Shown here: positions 39,001 through 51,500 of the stretch, piece by piece
Layout of the letters: every line of letters begins with the position of its first letter
How positions within the stretch are numbered: position 1 is the stretch's first letter
NCBI RefSeq assembly: GCF_021155775.2
Contig: NC_060232.1
Span: 6,455,257 to 6,519,256 of the forward strand
Length of the DNA: 64,000 nucleotides
Origin: Neodiprion pinetum
Lineage: Eukaryota > Arthropoda > Insecta > Hymenoptera > Diprionidae
Direction of reading: 5' to 3'
Notes under the pieces: model-generated
What the model was told of the DNA's origin: nothing
Seen by the model: only the letters and a program-made list of their open reading frames with translations
The model's database searches: none
Translations under genes and position numbers: made by a program

Positions 39001-41808
39001 TCTGTGTATGCGTATTAGCGTGCGCGCGCGCGCGTGTGTGTGTGTGTGTGTGTGTGTGCATGTTCGTGTGTATCATTTTCATTCTCGATGTGCGCAAGGG
39101 TGTATACATCGATTTCATAATAATAATATTACATTATTTTAGGATAACAAGTTCCCTGATTTAATTTTTCATTGCTGTTAATTTGAAATAATCACCTTTA
39201 CGTATTCCTAGCTCGGTGTCGTTTACTAATCAATTACTTTATTTCAATATAGCATCCTTTGAATCGGATGAAAAAGAAACTATAGAAACCCCATACGGAA
39301 TAGGTTTTAGTGAACAATCTTGAGTAATTTATTTTTAACTCCTTTCCTTGGTTCATATAAATTTACTTCTCTATTCATTTAGGGACGGATATATTAGTAT
39401 CGGTGATTTGGCAGGATTACTTTTTTTGTTTTTTTTTTTCCACAGTTTAGTTTTTTTTTTTTCTTCCTTGTACGTAACAGTGATGAAAACAGAAACAGAA
39501 CGATTTTCATGCGATGAAATTTATCGTAGATAAATTATATGATACACAGATCTGTTCGCGTTTTAAATAATAAATAATAATTATTAACGGTTGGAGAGAA
39601 AAGAAAAAAAAAAATATTAATGATAGAAAACAAAGAGGAAGAGAAAGACAGAATTTAAATTTGAGCGACAACTGGTGCATGCTGCCAAGCGTGTGATACA
39701 TACATGTGTGTACATATAAGTGTAATCAGGCTTAATAATAACATGTTTGTTAGAAACGATAATAAAATGGATAAGATTGTTCGAAGAAAAATAAAAGGCA
39801 CAATCGATTTTGCAATTACTGCATATTCTACATACTCCTGTGCGCCGATTTATGAATGATTCAACGATTCGACGCGTTCGGTGCACTTGATAAGACTGAA
39901 TGATCGATCTACGGACTGAACTAATCACTTGTTTATTCTGAAAAATAAATCCAAGTACCATCGACTCATTCATAATAGAGCACGTTACGCGATGAAGTAA
40001 ATAAAAATTTTTCAATGCACTAAGAATAATTAATAGCGAATAGATGAAGGATGACCTTTATAGTAAATGGAGGTTGATATTACAATAGTTAAAAATAATA
40101 TTTATAACTCAGTATAATAGGTGAATAAATTGAAATATATACATATTTGTATATTAAATATATAGGAACACCGCATGATCTTTGCGTAACAAAATATCAA
40201 CATTTGTCTGACTACGGGTATAAGAAAAAGTTGGGCAAAAAAAAAAAAATTTGAAAAACAACAGTGCAAAAGAACAAAGTTTGTAACATCGAAAGGAACG
40301 ATAAATTGATCAAGAGTCGAAAAAAACTGAGAGAAAAAAAAAAAAAAATTATCAAAAAATATTCTCGACTCTTGTCTGCCCGCGAAAATATTATTTGACG
40401 ACTATTGCGACGCGTTGAATAAAATTAATCAAGGTTAATTCATACATATAATATTTTATACAATTGACGATAAGTACGTACTCGCAGATTTTTTATAGGT
40501 ATATTAATATATATATATATTATATATATATATATATATATGTACAGACTTGAGAATTCGATAATTTTACCGATCTTATCGACGATGATGACGTTCTCGA
40601 CACGTATCAGTAATGGCAAATTGATTTCCTTATCAATAATAATGTCTCTTCATCAATTGCCGATATTCCCACCTCTCCTTTCGTACGTACAATATTGCGG
40701 GGTTTAATGTTGTTTTGATGTTTTCTGTTGCTCCTTTGAATATCCCGACTATCGACGTTGGTGTCACTCATGCTGACGATAAATTAGCCGATAATTGTTG
40801 ATCGTCAATCGAAGCTTTCCGTCGCGTTGAAGAACTCTTGGCATTTTAACGACCGTCCGATTCGCAACCTAACGACGGGTTTGATTTTCCTCTATCCTCC
40901 TTTCCGTCTACACTCTCTTATCGAATTCCTTCGAAGGTTGTCGTCGGTATTCGTCTCCTCTCCGAGTCTCATAGTTCAAGGTCAAGGTCAAGGCCAAATA
41001 CTCATCTCGCGCGATCAAACTGCGTTCTCAATGTTTCGGCTGTATCTGGCTCTCTCACGCATTCTCTCTCTCTCTCTCTCTCTCTCTCCCTCTCACGCTC
41101 TCTTGCCATTTTTGCAACTCGACTCCCTTTTCCCTGCTTCTCTATCTCTGCATCCATATTCATATCTCCTCATTCTCTCCCCCTGTCTCTCTCTCTCTCT
41201 CTTTCTCTTTCACTCTCCTTCTCTTGCCTCCCTCGCTCGATTTATCTCCCGTTTCTCTTGCCCTAGACCTTGATGAGGTACGGAATCCCAGCTACAACTG
41301 CAACATCCAGGCCCACGACTCTCATAGTATACGATTGATTATATACTTTTCACATTCGAATAATTACATCTTTCTTTTCACCTCGTTATCTATTTTGTTA
41401 ATGTTATTTTTTTTTTATTTATCGGATAAGCGTATGGATTATATTTCTCTTTTTATCTTTATCTTTATTAGATGGCTCAAATTCTGGATACTGCTGATAC
41501 TGGGTTTTTATTTCTTTTTTTAGCGTTACGTATAAGCATAGCTCCATTCCGAGATAACAATATCGCGTATCGCGTATAGAACTTTATGATTTTAGGGATG
41601 GCCGAAGGACTCGCGGTAGTGCTGGCAGCCTAAAATCTCCACGTGACAATGCATAATTATGATATTTGTATAGTTTTTCTTCAATTTCACGTGACGTAAG
41701 TACGTAGTTATACATACATGCGTGTAATATAACAAAGGAAGGTCTGTTTGAACATGGATAAAAAACGTCTACTCTTTTTCTACATCATTGTCGTCATCGT
41801 CGTCGTCG

Positions 41809-41849
<41 letters not shown>

Positions 41850-43281
41850 GTCATCATCATAAACATCATCATCGCCATCGTCCTCCTCCTCCTCTATACA
41901 CATGTCTCGCAACGCCTCTGACTTTTGTTTATTATTATTTATTTATTACTATTATTATTATTGTTATTATTATTTTCTTTTCTTTTCTTTTTTATTCTTC
42001 CTCTTTACTGTTTTTTTCCTAACCATTTCTCATCTCCGGCGAGTAATGAACGAGTCCCGACTAATTTAGGCGACCAGCACTGCTCCGATCCACTGCTCAG
42101 TAACCACTTCTGCGTGTACCCCGCGATGTATCTTCAAAGACCACGCAGCCGCGTGGCGCCTGCATCTGTGGTGGAACACGAAAGTGTCATGCCTACCACT
42201 TGGTGTGGTGGGCTTTCACTCGAAACTCGCGCACGATACTCAAATTTCTCTATGTATATATATTTGATTTTTGTTTGTTTGCTTGTTTTTTTTTTTTTTT
42301 TTTTTAAATTTTAATCTTTGATCTATTTTTCTTTTTTTTTTCAAGGTTTTCATATTTCTCTACGCGCGAGTTATACGTGCAAGCCCTGTGTGTTTTACTT
42401 TAATTTTTTTTTTTTTTTTCCTCTTTGTGCGTGTGTTAACATATATTACTCTGTACGGGAATATTTGTCTATTTCATATGTGATATCACATAGAACGGTT
42501 ACGGTTAAGTCCCTGCCCCTGAAAAAGGTACCGCACCCTCTAGTAATTTTATCAACGAATATCGATATTTCGAGACAATTAGAAATGTACGAGAAATTTA
42601 ATACAACACGGGCAGTGACTTAATCCGCGATGAATTTATTTATCGAACGTGGGTGGGCTTGGTTTTTCACAGAGATGTACGGATGTTGGCTTGAAAAATT
42701 AAAAACGGATGAAAGAAAAGAGGGTTAGCGTGGATATATATATAGAGTTTGAGATGAAAGTGAAACGGGCCTCGGGTTTGAACGTTACTTGAATGAAAAA
42801 AATGTTCAGCCGGGTTGCATTTGCGACTTTTGTGTGTTTACGGTTCGGTATCTACCACAACCAATTTAGATATTTACCACTTCCGAAGAATCCCTTTTTC
42901 CCCTTTCCTGATTTGCTCTCCTTAGCCGCGTTCGCCGTCGGAGAAGAAGACGCGGCAGAGGCGAGGCTCGCCGCCGACTTTTTGCTGTCCTTTGCCGAGA
43001 GCTTGTTTATCGGCTTTAACGGCGGCGCAACCAGCTTTGCCGAAGTCACCGTTCTTGATTTCATACCGTGCTTGCTCGTTACCGGACTGGCCTTTGCGAC
43101 TTTGGTGCCACGTGCCACTTCGGCTGGACAGCACTGGTAAGGCGCATAGGAAGGAATCGTGGGTTTCGCACTTTTACCGCCCATCCCGATGTAGAAACAG
43201 CCATCGCCTGCAGTCACCAAATACATGCGAGTCAGACAAGAGAATTGGCTAGCCTGTCGGGATAGTTTTTTTGATTTTTTC

Positions 43282-43316
<35 letters not shown>

Positions 43317-45464
43317 CCATCATCATCATCATTATCATTATCATCATCATCACTCTCAATGCGAGCATGGCAATATAAAGCAAAACGTGCAGTGAGTCAA
43401 ATGTGGAAACAGAAAAAGAAAACGAAGAAAAAAATTAAGACGGAAGAGATGTGTGACGTAAAAATGTGTGAAAAAAAATTAAGGAAAGAAATTCAAAATT
43501 ATCGCAAGAAAGAAAAACGAAAACAATACTGTAACGACCAGTCTGCAAGGACCAGCCTCCGGTTTTTATACGTCATCTGTACTTCGCATTATTATCGTGT
43601 GTGTGTGTGTGTGTGTCTGTGATAACAACGACAATAATCATAAATATTATAATAATCATAATAATAATAATAATAAAAGTCAGCAGTTAGTAGCAGGTGC
43701 GGAAGACGATGAAATATCACAATTTATTATTAAATATCTTCCGGAAACAATGAAAGAAAAAAAAAAAGAAAAAAAAATTGTAAAATACGAAAGGTAATAA
43801 CGACAGAATAAAAATGTTGCAATTTTGGTATTTGTTGTTTTGTTTTTTTTTTCTGTTTTTCTCTCAAACATTTGTGCTATTACTTCGACAGTTGCGTGTC
43901 GCGGGTGTCGGTTTTCTTTCTCATGCTCCGTTTGGTTCTCTTCTTTGGATAAAACTAGCAATTTCCTTTTTGCCGTAGTTGGAAAATTGTGAAAAAAGAA
44001 AGGTAGATGAAGAAGAGGAGACAAGAACAAAAGTATAAAAAAAAAAAAAAAAAAACAGAAAAAGAACAAATCGCAAATGACAAATAGAGGTATATAGACA
44101 CGGAGGCTAGTCCGATTCTCTCGACTACGAACTCGCCGCAGACGACGGCTGTCAAACTCACACGCGTTATTAATATATACTCAACAATCACACCTTTTTT
44201 TTTCTCATTATATGCAGCAGGTATGTCTGTACGTAGGCTGTGGCATACGGGGTATTTTCATACTCTATATACATTTATATACAAGGAATGACAACAATAT
44301 GACTTGCAGGGTGATTTGTTTCTGATGTTATTTATTTTATTTACTTTTTTTTTGTTTTTTTTTTTTGTTTTTTTTTTCACGTTTGTCCTTTCTGCTTATT
44401 TTTTCTTAATTTTCTTATCACCGAGCATTTCATTCTACGGATGCAAAGCACATGCGTTGATCGGCATAGTATGTTAAAGTCGCGTTTACGGGTATATTTA
44501 TAATGCGTATACATATAAGATGACTAAAGATGGTGCAAATACGCCACGCTGCAGCTTCGCTAAAACAATATATATATATACATGTACCTATATCCTATAG
44601 GTATGTTCAAAAACTAAGCTATCAGCCGATTTTCACCTGCCATGCATCGCAGAGTAGAGAGAGGACATTTTATATGCGCGAGGAATAGCCGCGGTGAGGA
44701 TGGTTCTGCCGTTTTTTTTATACTTGTCGTTTTTGTTTTTTTTTTTTTTTTTTACTTTCAATTCTCATCACTTTTCTCGAATGGGATCGCATCAAGGATT
44801 GCGTGGTTAGGCGAAATCTTCATGCGGTACGCCCTCTCCAGCCCAGCTCAACCGCGAGCAATGGGTGATCAACGTAAAGAAAAAAAAAAACTAATAAATA
44901 AAATAGAAAAAATAAAAAACTATTTAAAAAAAACAACTCTATGTTCCTCATTAGATATATAGATATATATCCAGCAAACTTTTACTATCATTAATTAATT
45001 ATTGAATGTATCATTCGATTATTATTCAACCATGTATAATATATTATCACTGAATATTATAATTCTACATATCACAAGTTGTTGTTTTTTTCATTCTCTT
45101 ATTGTATTGGTTTAGAGGTTTTTTTTTTCTGATTTAACTCTTGCTATTTTCATTTTCGTCACGATGCATTTTTTTTTTTTTTTTGTTGCTTTCTATTTTA
45201 AGGAATTATTATCACACTGCAGTTTCACACGAAGTCCGTATGGATAATAAATTGGCACACTTCGATGTCACGTATATTTATAACCTATCTACGATCTCCG
45301 TTTCTTCGTTGGTTTTCTTTTTTACCTTTATCTACGATTTTCTTCACCGCTTTGTTCACTGTTTTTACACTACCGGCACCCTCGACGTCGTCATCATCAT
45401 CATCATCCTCATCATTATCACCATCGTCGTCGTCATCATCATCTTCATCGTCAGATTCATCATC

Positions 45465-45514
<50 letters not shown>

Positions 45515-48500
45515 TATCATAATTATCGTCATCATCGTCATCATCATCATCATCATCATCATCATCACTATCATTACCTGCATATTAATTAGTACCGGTC
45601 ATGCACAGTGCAGACAGACTATAAAAACATTATTTACGTACGAGTATGTAGTGTGCGAACGCAATTGGAGAAATGAAAAATGTAATCGAAAAAAAAGAGG
45701 AATTTGTGAATGTAAAATTGTTGTTCAGGATTTTGTATACACGTAACATAGTGTTTCATTATAATCGTATAATAAATGTTCGTATATATACTATACGTAT
45801 ATTATATGAATAACCCTCAGACTTATGGAATGAGTGTCTTTTTTTTTGCATAGATCATGATTCTTCCTAGTTGTTCTAAGCGGAGGGGCGCTTTTTTTTG
45901 TTATAGAGTAACGTGTTACGTACATGCAAGTATTGTGTAACTGATACAAAAAAAAAATTATAGTTTGAGAAATAGATCAATTAAGCTGGTGATGCAGCGT
46001 CAGTGGTAAAGAAAAATAAGAAAGAAAATACGATTTTAAAATAATGATAAAACGGCATAATAATTGTCAACCGAACAAAAGTATCGTTATTTCGTTATAC
46101 CTGTAGATATATTGTGTATATCGAGTGAAAAAATACTGCTGTATCGCGAGAAGTAAATCAAGAAATTGGTACACATCGAGAATAAAAGTAAAAAAAAGCA
46201 TCCAGCGCAACGTAACACAAGCCGCGATTATTATCGCAGAGATGAGAATAGTGAATAAAAAAAAGTAAAAAAAAAAAAAAAATACGTCGTGGAATACGAA
46301 TTGCCGAAACGACGCGAAATTTGGGTGTAACTACGGTTTATGAAAATCTACCTACGTAAAACTGTACCATAAATGCAGTAATAAATCACGTATCGAAGAA
46401 TTTTAAATATAGCGATGGGCGGAGATGTGAAATTTCTTGTTAATTACTGAGTTAATTGATTAGATTAATGGCAGTGGCGTGATTGCCTGCTTATTTGTGT
46501 GTGTGTGTTTTGTCATGTATAATATGTATTAGAGTGTGTTGGGTAGTATGTATAATTCATGGTGAACGCGATGGTGGAAGTGTAACCGGGGTAATGACCA
46601 CAGCGTATGTGTTGTACTTGTACCCTGGTGGGATTGTTATAACCGATATTAAGGTGACAAAAAATAATACGCCAGTAATAATAATCATCATCCTAGAAAC
46701 TTGCTTACTTTTCTGTTCAATTAGCCATTCCAGAACTTTGTCCTCGTTCTTAAGATTGCCTACAAAAGTTATACAGTGATTACGTTAATTATTGAAATTT
46801 CATGTGCGCGTGCAGTTTTTTTTTTTTTTTTTGTTTTTTTTGTTCTACTTTGGTTGATTCAAATCTCTATCAAGTCGAAATCTCATTGACTGAAGCCGTC
46901 TGAATCCTGAAATGAAGGATGCAGTTTCCCGGATTTAAAGTAATCATAGGATCTGTGATATCGATACATTTCTATTTCTCAATACTCCACCACTATCAAA
47001 TACAAAAGTGCGTTCATCGGGTGAAGGTTCAGCGATGAATTCACCTTTCACCGTCTAGCAAACGGACAGCAGATCGATAGTTTGCAGTTAAATAACTTTG
47101 CTGAACAAATGAATTGAAAAAGTTACGAAGACACAAGTGCAATGTTGGAACACTTTGCGTGCTTGAAGCACACTTGTCGTAAAACAGAATAATCGTGTAA
47201 ATTTCATTTCCGTAAATTGTGTTATATCACGGATCTGATCCATCATTCTAGAATCCGACAATATTTCAGGTTTATATTAAAGAGATAATATAGGTAATAT
47301 GTGTATTAGTGAACTGGGCAAGGACAATATGGGAATGAATTTAGAATTTCAATAATCAGGCTTAATTATCGGGTTCGGGTGTCGGGATAAACGCCAAGAC
47401 AAAAAAAAAAAAAGCATTCGATGGCTTACCGTCGTACATGATGGGCACACCAGTCTCGTAATAAACAAGTGCTGGGAACGAGAAGATGCCAATTTCAGCG
47501 GCCAACTTGGCATCTTTTGACTTGACAAACTGAATGCCATGTTTGTCCGTGTCGTCGTCAATTGTCTCGAGCTCCTCTAGAATCTCAGGACATTTCTCAC
47601 ACTTGTCATCATCTGGGACGAGAAATTATCTCCTAAATATTTTCTACGCAACTAGCACGTTGAATTGTCCAACGGAGCTTCTCCTCTCATCGACAAACTC
47701 CAGATTTAGTTTCAGAAAATTCTTCGTTGACGAAATCGTATCAACTTTTCACACGCATACTCACAGAAAAATACAGCAAGGTGCTCAACGTCGTTGATCA
47801 GTAGCTGAAGAGTCTTTCTGTCGACACTTTCGATGATGTCAGGCTGCGAGCTGTGCAGTTCCAGAACCCATTCGAGGATCGCCTCTTCGTGCATCATGTC
47901 ACCGGCGTAAATCTGGCGGAATTTATGCCTGTAAAAGGCGAGGGCCGGGAGAGTGGGAAGATCGTATTCCCGCTCGATACCTTCGTCGGATATCTTGACA
48001 AAGTCGATGTCCTTCTCCTCGCACTCGTCGTCGATGTTCTCCAACTCCTGAAGAATCTTCTGGCTCTTCTTGTCTCCTTCTCTGTCTGCAAAGTAACAAC
48101 AAGTTCTTGTTCCAGATTTCAGAACCCGCTCGACGTCAGACAGCGGAACGGTTTACGAACGGCTTCGTTATATACTCACAGAAGAAGATAACGACGTGGT
48201 CGTTCTCGTCCAAAATGTTCTCCAACATCTTGGAATTGACCTCCTCGATCTTCCCGGGTATCTGAAGGGTGTTCTCGTCTGTGACCCATGACAGAACCTC
48301 GTCCTCGTCGTCGATGTCGCCGCTGTATATCAGGGGGTCCTTGTTCCTGAAGAAAGCGAGAGTCGGGAAAGTCTTGATTCCGTGTTTCTTCGCGACGCCG
48401 GTGTCCTCGGTCGTCACGAATATGATTCCAGTTTCGTCGAGTTCGTCGTCAATGTTCTCCAGCTCGAGAAGCGTCTTGTCGCATTCCTCGCCCTCCTCGC

Positions 48501-51500
48501 AATTACCACCTGCGAAATACGATTCGCCGATTAGATCGGCGATCGATGAACGCTATCGCAAAACTACTCACTGAAGTAAACAACGACGTATTCGTGCTCG
48601 TCGATCAGGTCGACCAGGATTTCATCCGTCACCTCCTCGATCGTCGCGGTGTTCTTCTGCTCGATCAGCCACTTGAGAACCTCGTCCTCGTTCAGAAGAT
48701 CACCCTCGTAGATCGCGGGAATTTTCTCCTCGAAGTAAACGAGCGTTGGTAGATGATCGATGCCGAATTCCTTGGCCTCGGCGTCGTTGTCCATTCGCAC
48801 GATGACGATGCCCTCCTTTTCCAATTCGTCATCGATGTTCTCCAGTTCGTTCAAGATCCGCATATCCTGCTTGTCATTTTTGTCGTCTGAAACGTTTCGT
48901 CGAAATTACTTGGTCGGTCATACTTCAAGTGCTCCTCAACGGAACTTCGTTTCCTTCATTCGAAAAGCAGGGAATTCGTTTAAACTTGTACACTAAAATA
49001 TCTCACAGAAAAGAACGGCTAGATACGGCGTGGTCTCGATCAACTTCTCCATCATCTCGTCTGTGATCTCCGGAATTTCACTGTGTCGTTTCTGGTGCAG
49101 AAGCCAACCCAGCAGCTGGTCTTCGTTCATGAGGTCACCTACGGAGTGTGAAAAAACGAACCAATGATAAGTTATCGGCCTCTTACTCTTCACGCATACT
49201 TAACACTGCACCAACCTTCGTAGACGTGGGGTATCCTGCGTTCGAAGAGCACCAAAGTGGGAAGAGAGTCTATGCCGTACTCCTTGGCCTCTTCGTCGTC
49301 GTCAATTTTAACAAAGGCTATGTTGTTTTGATCGCACTCATCGTCGATGTTCTCCAGCTCGGCGAGTATCTTCTGGCTCTTTTTCTGGTCCTTGTCGTCT
49401 GTTGACAATTAATCGTATTGAGATTACGCAATCGGCACAATTTTGGACCAACGATTTCTGCTTTGTCAGTGTCAAACGTGTTTTTCTCCACCCTCAACTT
49501 CATCCGGTCAATGATTCCGTCTTTAGTACTTACAAAACAGGACAGCGACGTATGGCATTTTCTCGATTATCAAGTCCAGCATCTCGTCAGTAACGTCTTC
49601 GATCTCGTCGCTCTTCTGCTGATGGTCCAGCCACTTGAGAACCTTGTCCTCGTCCTCCAGGTTCCCCTCATAGAGGGTAGGTATACCCTTTTCGAAGTAT
49701 AGTAAGCTCGGAATCTTTTCGATTCCGTACTCTCTGGCCTCGTCGGCGTTGTCGATTTTCACGAAGACTATTCCCAGCTGGTCGCAATCGTCGTCAATAT
49801 TCTCCAGCTCGTTGAGTACGCGCAGAGACTTACGGTCATTGTTATCGTCTGGTGTTGAACGTCGGAAAAGAGAAGAAAATCGTCAGATTTTAACGACCAT
49901 CCTTGCGCTGCACACAATATTATCGACACCCTTGATTTTCACTCACAAAAAAGTACCGCCAGAGTTTTTCCCTCCTTTACCAGACGGTCCAACATCTCGT
50001 CGGTGACGTCCTCGATTTCGTCCTTTTCCAACTGCGCCAAAAGCCACTCCAAGATCTCATCCTCGTTTTCCAGATCACCTGAAATCGTTCCAGTGTTGGA
50101 AAAAATGAACCTGCCCGAATGACTCTAGCAAAAAATCCAAGTCAACAAACCATCGTAAACGTTGGGGAGTTCCTTTTCGAAATAGACGATAGCAGGTACG
50201 GAATCGATTCCGAACTCCTTGGCGGCCTTGTCATCGTCGATTTTGACGAACTGGATGCCATGCTTGTCGCAGTCGTCATCGATCTTCTCCAACTCGGTGA
50301 GAACCTGCATCGAATCCTCGTCTCCATGATCGTCTACGAAAGATAGAAGAATCCATTTTCAGTTACTGCACCGAGTCTCGTCTATATAAAAAAAAAAAAA
50401 ATGGATCAAAATTGCTAAATAATTACGAACAGAAGAGGACGACCAGGTTGTCGATGTTCCCTATCAGGGTGTTCAAAGTCTTTGCGGTGACGTCTTCGAT
50501 TACGTCTTCCTCGTCGCCGGTGCTCTTGTTCGCCACGAGCCACTCCAAGACGTCCTCTTCCTTGCTCAGCTCGTCTGAAATGACGACGATAGTAAAGCGG
50601 CATGTAAACCAAGCTGGTGCATCAATTTTCTTCGGTCGACTTACGCTCGTATATTATCGGGATTTGATGCCTGTAATAGACGAGAGCTGGAAGCGGTCCG
50701 AGGTTGTACTCCTCGGCGAGATTCTCGTCGGCGATTTTAACGAATCCAATGCCCAGCTGGTCGGCTTCATCGTCGATATTCTCAAGCTCTTGAAGTGCCT
50801 TGATGCATTTTTTGCAGTCCGGTTTGTCTGTCCCATTTTAAAGCAAAAGAACTTTACCGCACTTGACCTCGGCGTGAATGAAACATGCGTTTTATTATGA
50901 TTTGTGAAAGTATATCGACCTAAGCTACGTAAAATTGGCTGGGAATGGAAAGAGAATGGAAAAAGTAATCATTAAGTGTCTACGGATCTGAAAATCAAAA
51001 CCTTAAAAAATTGTATAAGTTGGGTGTATTATACGGTACACGAATCAGCGCGCGACGAGCTTAAAAAAATAAACTCATTAGCGCGTTTGTTGTACGGAAG
51101 AGGGGGTGAACCGCGAACGGCTGGTAATTATGTAAAGTTTTAAAAACTGGCAAAAATCCAATACAGAATACCTGACGTAATATTGGCATCTACTCGCCGG
51201 ATGCTGCAACCATGCAAATAGTACGTACAATGTGCGTTAGCTGTTGATCGCAGGCTTTCTATACACGGTATGATATTATACCAAGCTTCTCAAGCTCTTT
51301 TCGAAAAGGACTCAGAAAATTAGAATGAAATTAAAGTCCATCGATCAAACGAGGAATGAAGAAGCGGGTCACGTGGAAATAAACTAGTTTCACAAAGTTT
51401 CGCAAGGAGTGGAGAACATTCGGATCAAATTACAACGAGCAATGTGGTTTACTTTTCCCCTCAAACGTAGCGAGTAACAATCGTATGAAGAAATTAAAAA

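Larger units (their letters stand above)
37581..47429 (-). other. 9.8-kb intron of the giant gene, holding the alternative exons
   Basis: Besides the four alternative exons described separately, this AT-rich intron holds microsatellites: GC/GT at 39019-39059, CT at about 41062-41087 and 41188-41213, and GAT/ATC runs at 41795-41870, 43284-43350 and 45389-45569. Several A and T homopolymers interrupt the rest. No thioredoxin-like core exon was found in it. Confidence 0.6.

Noticed and set aside
43284..43350. GAT run as a further coding exon
   Set aside because: No acceptor gives an open phase-1 entry and the frame ends in TGA with no donor; kept only as a finding.
45141..45746. A 201-codon plus-strand frame rich in Ile and the matching Met-rich minus frame
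   Set aside because: Both are alternative readings of the GAT/ATC repeat; only the Asp frame has flanking splice sites and mixed codons.
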